Origin: Thermoguttaceae bacterium | GTDB lineage: Bacteria; Planctomycetota; Planctomycetia; Pirellulales; Thermoguttaceae | Direction of reading: 5' to 3' | DNA length: 49,962 nt | Assembly (NCBI GenBank): GCA_017937685.1 | Contig: JAGBDD010000218.1 | Span: 1 to 49,962 of the forward strand | Shown: positions 44,419 to 49,962 of the stretch, piece by piece | Position numbering within the stretch: position 1 is the first letter of the stretch | How the letters are laid out: each line of letters begins with the position of its first letter | Notes under the pieces: generated by a model | The model's input: the letters and a program-made list of their open reading frames with translations, nothing else | What the model was told of the DNA's origin: nothing | The model's database searches: none | Position numbers and translations under genes: made by a program

Positions 44419-45750
44419 TTAGTAAACTTCGCGTCCGGTCGCAGACTCCGTTTCGCGTTCGGCGGAGCGGAACCACTTTTCGCGTTCTTCCGGGGTGATC
44501 GCGTAAATTTCGATGGAAAAACGTTGACTTAACCGTTCTTCGTAAGTTTTGCGCATCGCTTCGCGACGGTCGGCGATCAGTTTTTCGCGCACCTCTTCTT
44601 GCACTTCCGGAAAACTCTTGGTTCGTTCCGAAACGCGTTCGATAATCCGCGCGATCGTTAAACTGTTCTCGTCTTCTAAAATCCGGCTAAGCGATCCGAC
44701 CGGCAAATCTTCGCTGAAAATCGCGTTTTCGACGATTTGCGAGCGCAACGAGCCGCGTTCCGTCCAGTCGCGATAACCGCCCTTCGAGGCGAAAACGTCC
44801 TCGGAGTCGACGCGACAAACTTCGGCGAACAACGCTTCTTGACGTTTCGGGTCGGGCTCCGCTTGAACGGCGTTCCCCATATGCGCGATTTTGCGGCGCG
44901 CTTCGTCTTTAGAACGTTGGCGACCGAAATAAACGGTCATCGCCTGCCAACGAACGCGCGGTTCGACCCGATAAACGTTGCGGTGCGCTTCGTAATAGCG
45001 GCGCAAATCGACGACCGTCGGATCGAAATCTTCTTCGCCGAGGTTGTAATTCATCCAAAGCTCGCCGAGCGTTTGTTGCATAAAGATGCGTTTTTCTTGC
45101 GCGTAGTCGCTGCCGATTTCGCGTTCGAAATAATCTTCCAACTCTTTTTGCGTTTTACAGCCGAACGTTTCTTTCAACTCCGGAAGCATTTTCGAGTTAA
45201 ATTCCGACTCGAGCTGCTTCGTTTGCTCTTCGATTTGGTCTTTAGGGCGGCTAACGACGTAGTCGTTGTAAAACAAAAGTTTCCGGATATGATTGTCGAG
45301 AACTTGCGTGAAAATTTCTTCGCTATTTAAATATTGATTTAAAATACCGTTTTTGTACTCTTCGCGATGCGCCTCGCGAACGTCCTCGGGAATTTTTTCG
45401 ATTTCCTCGAGGTACTGCATATGCGCGAATTTTTTGAGTTGGTGAAGAATATCGCGACGCAAAATCGCTTCGTGTCCGACGCGTCCGAGGGTTTCGGCGC
45501 CGTCGTAATAGGAGCGAGACGCAAGGGGCGCGGCGTCGGAGCGGACGTTAAAATCGGAAGGCGTTTGCGCCAAGGAACGCTTCTCGAGGGGGCCGACGTC
45601 AAGCGATTCCGCGAAACGCGGCGCGAGGTCGAAGCAAGAAACGGAAGTCGCGACGAGGAACAAGGCGACGCGACGACGCCGAACGCAACGACGAAAACGG
45701 TTGGCAAGGCGGGCGCAAATCGAACGGCGAGTACGGCGCGGCGAAAACAT
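44419..45750 (-). CDS. Parvulin-type peptidylprolyl isomerase (PpiC/SurA-like), exported
   Basis: 443 residues from ATG 45750 with GGGAG upstream. The longer frame is excluded because it begins near the promoter at 45962-45991. A very basic N-terminus is followed by a hydrophobic export segment (VALFLVATSVSCF). The N-terminal half is helical SurA-like chaperone sequence (AILRRDILHQLKKFAHMQYLEE, KNGILNQYLNSEEIFTQVLDNHI). The rotamase pattern follows: VRWQAMTVYFGRQRSKDEARRKI, SKGGYRDWTERGSLRSQIVENAIFSEDLPVGSLSRILEDENSLTIARI. It would assist folding of exported proteins in the periplasm. Several rotamase active-site residues are not the usual ones, so isomerase activity is uncertain. Confidence 0.85.
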   Translation of the reverse strand: MFSPRRTRRSICARLANRFRRCVRRRRVALFLVATSVSCFDLAPRFAESLDVGPLEKRSLAQTPSDFNVRSDAAPLASRSYYDGAETLGRVGHEAILRRDILHQLKKFAHMQYLEEIEKIPEDVREAHREEYKNGILNQYLNSEEIFTQVLDNHIRKLLFYNDYVVSRPKDQIEEQTKQLESEFNSKMLPELKETFGCKTQKELEDYFEREIGSDYAQEKRIFMQQTLGELWMNYNLGEEDFDPTVVDLRRYYEAHRNVYRVEPRVRWQAMTVYFGRQRSKDEARRKIAHMGNAVQAEPDPKRQEALFAEVCRVDSEDVFASKGGYRDWTERGSLRSQIVENAIFSEDLPVGSLSRILEDENSLTIARIIERVSERTKSFPEVQEEVREKLIADRREAMRKTYEERLSQRFSIEIYAITPEEREKWFRSAERETESATGREVY

Positions 45751-45961
45751 TAACGCTCCCGACGGCGGCGCGCGACGCTTTTTTTGAAAAGCGGCGCAAC
45801 CGGAATAATGTTTGACGATAAGGAAAATCGCGACGAGGAAACGCGGCGCGACGAAACGACAAGGGTTCGCGGTGGGACGAACCGTTTCAAATTGGCGCGA
45901 AAAGCCCCCGGTTAAGCGATAAAACGAACTTTGCGGCGGCGCTTCGCAATAAAACGAAGGG

Positions 45962-45991
45962 ATTATAACATTTTTTCCGCTCAAAAGGCAA
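45962..45991 (-). promoter_or_regulatory. Promoter of the parvulin gene
   Basis: On the minus strand TTGCCT (45991-45986), spacer 18, TATAAT (45967-45962). The leader is about 210 bases to ATG 45750. The remainder of the divergent gap up to 46306 shows no clear second promoter or gene. Confidence 0.7.
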
Positions 45992-46306
45992 GAGCAATTT
46001 GCATTTCTTTACACGGGCGTTAAAATCGGTAAAATAAGTAAAATCGGCCTGTTTTTTGAAAAGTTTAAGTCGAATGAGAAGATTTTGCTGGTAAAAAAGA
46101 ATCGGCGGTTTAGAATGGTTGTATCGGCTGCGTCGGTTGGGACGTTGGCGAGAATTGTCGGGATTGCGAACGCGTTAACAACGTCGCAATTTCCGCGGAA
46201 TAAATTGACGGCGCGTTCGGTATAAATTAAGCGTCGACAAACGGCGAAGCGTTTTGTTTTCGGCAACGAAAACGGCGCGAAAAGAAAAACTAACAAGAGG
46301 CGGTTA

Positions 46307-47200
46307 ATGATTCGTTGGGATTTTAAACGCGGCGCGGCGATGCGCGTCGCCTTGGGAGCGGTCGTCGCGGCGATGTGCGCGACTCCGGCGGCGGAAGCGA
46401 AAATTTTTAAGGGCGATCTTTGCCGAACCTGGCGCGAAGCGAAATGTCGGCGCGCGGTCGCGCTTTTTGAACGCGGCGTCGAGGGGACGAGCGTCGCGAC
46501 GCCGAACGAACCGACGATCGTTCCGGCTCCCGTCGGAAGCGGCGCCGCCGCGTTTTACGTCGCGAAGGGGCTCAAAACGCCTTTGTTCAACGGCGTCGAT
46601 TTGAGCGGCTGGACTTCGGTGGAAGGCGGCGCGCCGGGAGAAGGATGGAAAGTCGTCGACGGGACGATTTTCCGCGAGAAGAACGGCGGCGACCTTTATT
46701 TCGACGGAAAATTCGAAAATTTCATTTTGGAATTTGAGTTCAAAATTAGCGAAAAGGGAAATAGCGGCGTCAAATATCGTTCGTGGAACACTAAGGGCTA
46801 CGGTCTCGGGTGCGAATATCAGATTTACGACGATATTAACGATAAGAAAAACCCGCCGCGTTATCAAACCGCGTCGCTTTACGACGTCGTCGTTCCTCGC
46901 GAAGGAACGTCGAAGATTAAAATGGGCGAATTTAATCGCGGCAAGATCGTCGTTTTAGGGAACCGTATCGAGCATTACCTGAACGACGAGCTGATCGTTT
47001 CGATCAACGTCGGCTCGCCCGAGTGGAACGAGTTGGTCGGCAAGAGCAAGTTTAAGGATATGAAAGAGTTTGGAACGACCGCGATCGGACGTATTTTCTT
47101 GCAAGATCACGGGTGCCAAGTTTGGTTTAAAGAGATTTACGTTACCGAATTGAAAGCGGCGTATCCGGTCGGTTGTTTGGGATTGTTTTATCGTTATTGA
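46307..47200 (+). CDS. DUF1080 (3-keto-disaccharide hydrolase-like) exported protein
   Basis: 297 residues. Signal peptide MIRWDFKRGAAMRVALGAVVAAMCATPAAEA (an in-frame Met12 is an alternative start). From residue ~85 the DUF1080 jelly-roll pattern: TPLFNGVDLSGWTSVEGG, WKVVDGTIFREKNGGDLYFDGKFENFILEFEFKISEKGNSGVKYRS, GCEYQIYDDINDKK, TASLYDVVVP, NRGKIVVLGNRIEHYLNDELIV, GRIFLQDHGCQVWFKEIYV. The family is abundant in planctomycetes; some members are linked to hydrolysis of 3-keto-glucosides. Monocistronic, ended by a terminator at 47251-47288. Confidence 0.92.
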   Translation: MIRWDFKRGAAMRVALGAVVAAMCATPAAEAKIFKGDLCRTWREAKCRRAVALFERGVEGTSVATPNEPTIVPAPVGSGAAAFYVAKGLKTPLFNGVDLSGWTSVEGGAPGEGWKVVDGTIFREKNGGDLYFDGKFENFILEFEFKISEKGNSGVKYRSWNTKGYGLGCEYQIYDDINDKKNPPRYQTASLYDVVVPREGTSKIKMGEFNRGKIVVLGNRIEHYLNDELIVSINVGSPEWNELVGKSKFKDMKEFGTTAIGRIFLQDHGCQVWFKEIYVTELKAAYPVGCLGLFYRY

Positions 47201-47250
47201 CGCGATAACGGCGAACGGACGCGATAATTAGTTTTATCGCGACGTTAACG

Positions 47251-47288
47251 AAAAACGGCGAACGTTAAACGTTTCGCCGTTTTTTTTT
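47251..47288 (+). terminator. Rho-independent terminator after the DUF1080 gene
   Basis: A 12-bp stem with one bulge (AACGGCGAACG with CGTTTCGCCGTT) and a short TTAA loop, followed by a run of about nine T. Confidence 0.85.
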
Positions 47289-47332
47289 GGAAAGTCGAAC
47301 GCGAACGCGTCCGGAAGGGGAGCGAGAGAGCG

Positions 47333-47719
47333 TCAATAAGGTTCGATTTCTTCGACGCGCACCGCGAGTTTGCCGTCGACGACGAGAAGAACGCCGCGAC
47401 CTTGGAGGCGTCCGTCGGCCCAAATTTGAACGGCGCCGCCGGAAGCGTTTGCGAGAGGAACGATCGAATCGGAACCCAACGCGTCGAGTTCGTCCGACGT
47501 TAAACGAACGCGACCGAGTTCCAACGAATAACGGACGGTCGACGCGGGCCGAGATTCCGCTTGCTCGCCGAGCGAACGTTGGAACGCCCGAGCGTTCGCT
47601 TCGGACGTCAACGCGTCGAGTCGCTCTTGAGAACGGCGCAAAAGCGCGTCGAGACGGCGTTCGAAGTCGTTCCAATAAGAGCCCGGCGCGGCGGCGAAAT
47701 CGGCGATCCTCTCGTTCAT
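47333..47719 (-). CDS. FliN/SpoA-domain protein
   Basis: 128 residues. The N-terminal ~60 residues are helical and charged (YWNDFERRLDALLRRSQERLDAL). Residues ~65-128 fit the SpoA fold of flagellar switch proteins FliN/FliM and the type III secretion HrcQ/YscQ group: YSLELGRVRLTSDELDALGSDSIVPL, GAVQIWADGRLQGRGVLLVVDGKLAVRVEEI. The order matches FliN (VELGRTRM...L..G.V..L......V.I..NG.L.A.G.VVVV..KY.VRI..I). No other flagellar or secretion gene is in the window, so it is an orphan here. It is 87 bases downstream of the hydrolase-fold gene and probably on one transcript. Confidence 0.75.
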   Translation of the reverse strand: MNERIADFAAAPGSYWNDFERRLDALLRRSQERLDALTSEANARAFQRSLGEQAESRPASTVRYSLELGRVRLTSDELDALGSDSIVPLANASGGAVQIWADGRLQGRGVLLVVDGKLAVRVEEIEPY

Positions 47720-47805
47720 AACGCGACGGTTGAGCGTCGGCGAAGAGTCGACGCGCGGTTAAAATGGGGCTAACGAAGCGTTGAAACCGATAAAGTCGGC
47801 GCGGT

Positions 47806-48654
47806 TTAACGCGTTTGGAACAGTTCGGAAATCGGCGCTTGCGGATTCAAGGAGCGTTCCATCGCCCAACGGTTAACGTCGAGCAGAATCTTGCGCATCC
47901 GCGTTTCGGCGGCGCGCTCTTCGTTCCGACGTTCGTTGTATTGACGAATGACGACCGTGAGACCGGCGGTGTGGAAAAGGCCCAGTTGCTTCGGCGTCAG
48001 TTGCGGAATCGAGGAGCCGCCGAGACCGGTCGTCATCAAGATCGGCAAATCGCGAGCGGCGCGCCAACTGCGGAGCGGTTGACGTTCGAGCGTCGGGAAG
48101 GCGCCGTCGATCGAAACGACTCCGGCGAACTCGCGAGGATTGCGGAGCGCGACGCGGAGCGCCATCGTCCCGCCGGTTCCGCGACCCAAAAGGAAAACGC
48201 GGCGACGGTGAACGTTGAACTTGGCCAACGCTTGGTCGATCGAATAAAAGACGAGATTTTCCGCTTCCGAAACGCCTTCGTCCGTTTCCGGCCAATCGTA
48301 ATAAGTTTCTCGACGCGCTTTTTCAACGACTAAGCGTCCGTTCGAACGGCGGCAGACGACGTCGTCGCGAGACGCGACGAGACCGCGCGGAGCGACCGCG
48401 ACGTAGTTCCGCGAAGAAATTTGCGGGGCGACGTCGAAAAGTTCGGCTTCGCTCGAACCGGAACCGTGCAACCAAACGAGAAGCGGATAAGAGTAATTTT
48501 TTTCGTATTTGATCGGCGCGACGAGGAAATGCCGAAAAGAGCGACTCCGCGAATCGTCGTTGGGACGCGGCGAGTAACTCTCGACGGCGGATTCGAAAAC
48601 GGAAGCGATTCGAGGAACGGCGACGACGGGGTTGAGCGTTTTGGCGTTGGACAT
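47806..48654 (-). CDS. Alpha/beta-hydrolase-fold protein lacking the catalytic triad
   Basis: 282 residues, no signal peptide. Resembles the esterase D/PHB-depolymerase/phospholipase type: FLVAPIKYEKNYSYPLLVWLHGSGSSEAEL (oxyanion HGSG), NYVAVAPRG, DQALAKFNVHRRRVFLLGRGTGGTMALRVALRNPREFAGVVSIDGAFP. The nucleophile elbow, normally GxSxGG, reads GRGTGG (residues ~157-162), with Gly in place of Ser. The expected acid after MTTGLGGSS and the C-terminal GH pair are also absent (QYNERRNEERAAETRMRKIL). It is therefore probably catalytically dead and may bind or scaffold (inference). It lies just 5' of the FliN-like gene and may partner it. A consensus minus-strand promoter sits 330 bases upstream. Confidence 0.82.
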   Translation of the reverse strand: MSNAKTLNPVVAVPRIASVFESAVESYSPRPNDDSRSRSFRHFLVAPIKYEKNYSYPLLVWLHGSGSSEAELFDVAPQISSRNYVAVAPRGLVASRDDVVCRRSNGRLVVEKARRETYYDWPETDEGVSEAENLVFYSIDQALAKFNVHRRRVFLLGRGTGGTMALRVALRNPREFAGVVSIDGAFPTLERQPLRSWRAARDLPILMTTGLGGSSIPQLTPKQLGLFHTAGLTVVIRQYNERRNEERAAETRMRKILLDVNRWAMERSLNPQAPISELFQTR

Positions 48655-48985
48655 AAGGCGACGAGTAAATCAAAAGGGAAACGCGCGCGATCGCGAGTTG
48701 CTGTTTGTTAAATCGTTCAAAATAAACGATTAAAACGGTTCTTAAAACGACGCGGGGAAACGCGGTCGACGGCGCGAAAGGCTAACGCCGCTCGGCGACT
48801 CGAAAGCGTCGGTTGCAAAAAAAGTACGCGTCTCGCAGGGAGAACGGCGGAAAAAAGTTTAGGATTTTTTCCATTTTTTTGCAAAACGTTCGGCGCGCGC
48901 CCGGCGTTTCGGTATAACGGCTCCATTTTAACGCGCCGACTATCCCGACTATATCGGTTAGGCGGCTTGTGCTGAGCTTACGTCT

Positions 48986-49015
48986 ATCATAGCCGATAAC
49001 TAGGGGGGAAGTCAA
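48986..49015 (-). promoter_or_regulatory. Minus-strand promoter upstream of the hydrolase-fold / FliN-like pair
   Basis: On the minus strand TTGACT (49015-49010), spacer 18, TATGAT (48991-48986). The leader to ATG 48654 would be about 330 bases, unusually long. No convincing short gene fills it; only shadow ORFs without a ribosome site. Confidence 0.65.
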
Positions 49016-49271
49016 GGCGTATTTGGGAACTTTTTACGATTCTTCTCAAGTTTTTTCGTTTTTATGCCGACGCGAGGTCGGTTTGCCGTTTCGGTTTTCT
49101 AACGGCGTCGTTTTAAAATTTCGCGGACGGAGTAATGAAAAACGAATCGGAAACCTCCGTCGAGTTTTTCGAGCGATCTTACGAAGTCCGCGCTTCCGGA
49201 AGACGGCGCGGGGAAACGACGGCGAAACGGCGGCGCGGGGCGTTCGAGTAGGTTTGCCCTTGCGGTTTTTC

Positions 49272-49325
49272 TTGAAAATTTGTAAAATTTCCTATTATTC
49301 GAAAAAAAAGTAAAAACTTTACTTT
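49272..49325 (+). promoter_or_regulatory. AT-rich candidate control region upstream of the beta-helix gene
   Basis: TTGAAA (49272-49277) and TATTAT (49293-49298) form a weak promoter with a 15-base spacer. A perfect palindrome AAAGTAAA-AAC-TTTACTTT (49307-49325) follows, a possible operator. This is the only structured part seen in the plus-strand gap 49016-49534. Confidence 0.4.
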
Positions 49326-49534
49326 GCTTCGAGTCGATACGAACGATAGGGAACCCGAACGACGCGGAGACTCTCGCTTGAGTCGCCGCGCGCTCCGACG
49401 ATTCGGCGTTTGGGGGCGACGTAAGGAGACGTCGCTTATAAGTTTTGCGCGACCTTTAAAGAAAAAAGCGTCGCGGTTGCGGTCGAGGGCCGCGGCGCTC
49501 CGCGAGGACGCAAAGGATTCAAGGAAGGATAAAA

Positions 49535-49962
49535 ATGCGTTTTTCATCGAAAAAGACGAAAGCGTCGAAAAGGAAGACGAGAACGCCGCAAACGTCGAAA
49601 AAGTGGAGAGGCGCGATTCTTTATGTCGCGCTCTTCGGATGCGCGCCGATCGTTTCCGGCGCCGAGGTCGTTCGTTACGTTTCGAATCATTCGGAGTTGA
49701 GCGCCGCGATCGACGAGTTCAACGGCTCGACCGGCGACGATTATAAAATCGTCTTGACGGGCGACGTCGCGGTCAAAGGCGCGCTTCCGACGATCGTCGG
49801 GAACGCCGCGCTGACCGGAACGCAATGCGGCTCGTTGACGATCGACGGCGCCGGGTATAAAATCGACGGCGGCGGCGCGTATCGCGGTTTCGTCGTCGAC
49901 GCGGAAAAATCGGGCGCGTCCGTTACGGTCGCCTCGACGACCTTCGCCAACTGCGTCGCGCA
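49535..49962 (+). CDS. N-terminal part of a secreted beta-helix protein (3' end outside window)
   Basis: The frame is open from ATG 49535 to the last base, 142 complete codons. AAGGAAGGA lies 5-13 bases upstream. The N-terminus is highly basic (MRFSSKKTKASKRKTRTPQ), followed by a hydrophobic segment (GAILYVALFGCAPIVSGA) and a likely AxA-type cleavage near residue 44. The mature part (HSELSAAIDEFNGSTGDDYKIVLTGDV, GSLTIDGAGYKIDGGGAYRGFVV, SVTVASTTFANC) has the repeating short-strand pattern of right-handed beta-helix adhesins or autotransporter-like passenger domains. The complete protein is probably large. The basic extended signal is typical of large exported proteins. The type of C-terminus cannot be seen. 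Confidence 0.8.
   Translation, partial: MRFSSKKTKASKRKTRTPQTSKKWRGAILYVALFGCAPIVSGAEVVRYVSNHSELSAAIDEFNGSTGDDYKIVLTGDVAVKGALPTIVGNAALTGTQCGSLTIDGAGYKIDGGGAYRGFVVDAEKSGASVTVASTTFANCVA

Noticed and set aside
48717..49015. Short minus-strand ORFs in the long leader of the hydrolase-fold gene
   Set aside because: They lack ribosome sites, start at TTG inside the promoter or are Arg-rich, and show no family resemblance.
49324..49746. 140-residue plus-strand ORF overlapping the beta-helix gene start
   Set aside because: It is Arg-rich, has no ribosome site, and overlaps the well-supported ATG 49535 frame with its signal peptide.

Overview
The window looks like chromosomal DNA of a member of the Planctomycetota. 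It carries several families that are typical of or expanded in that phylum: a DUF1559-type membrane-anchored protein, a DUF1570 HExxH-type peptidase, a DUF1080 sugar hydrolase, three formylglycine-generating-enzyme-like (FGE/SUMF1) proteins, a caspase-like peptidase, Tat-exported oxidoreductases and beta-propellers. The DNA is GC-rich with heavy use of GCG, TCG, GAC and GAA codons. The order below phylum cannot be fixed from sequence alone. Several starts are GTG or TTG, and promoters resemble TTGACN-16/18-TATAAT.

Layout. 1-1548: the end of a proline-rich repeat protein and a PilO/PilP-like inner-membrane protein. 1751-3658: mnmG. 3996-5865: two paralogous glycine-zipper proteins of an unrecognised family flanking a frameshifted remnant. 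6031-10621: three FGE-like genes, the last fused to a secreted caspase-like peptidase. 10900-16390 (minus): a secreted TIM-barrel-like protein, ispH, hisS and a DRE-TIM aldolase. 16828-23269 (plus): dusB, fabH, gmd, a GT9 glycosyltransferase and a DUF1559-like protein. 23414-35118 (minus): GH32 fructanase, Gfo/Idh oxidoreductase, a large secreted protein, a xylose-isomerase homologue, a DUF1570 peptidase and gltX. 35569-41674 (plus): a lipoprotein beta-propeller, a NUDIX hydrolase, a sugar isomerase/epimerase, an unknown protein and a second beta-propeller. 41938-48654: SDR, tilS, parvulin-type isomerase, DUF1080, a FliN-like protein and a hydrolase-fold protein lacking its catalytic residues. 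49535-end: the start of a secreted beta-helix protein.

The most striking signal is at the 3' end of the caspase-FGE gene (8600-10621). Within 24 codons, 12 codons have the form NNC (AGC, ATC, TAC, GCC, TTC). Every one can be reached from AAC by changing only the two adenines, and they sit in the C-terminal FGE/C-type-lectin motif. An 8-bp-stem hairpin with a 3-nt loop overlaps the stop codon. This is the signature of a variable region (VR) of a diversity-generating retroelement (DGR). No reverse transcriptase or template repeat is visible in the window, so the element would have to act from elsewhere in the genome. The inferred product is an exported protease whose binding surface is hypermutated. 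The two upstream FGE paralogues differ at the same columns but lack the AAC-derived codon pattern.

How the genes may work together: 23414-33205 reads as a carbohydrate-degradation group (fructan hydrolysis, sugar oxidation and isomerisation). gmd and GT9 suggest GDP-deoxyhexose and cell-surface glycan synthesis. mnmG, dusB, tilS, hisS and gltX are scattered translation genes. All functional calls rest on reading motifs by eye; no database search was run.
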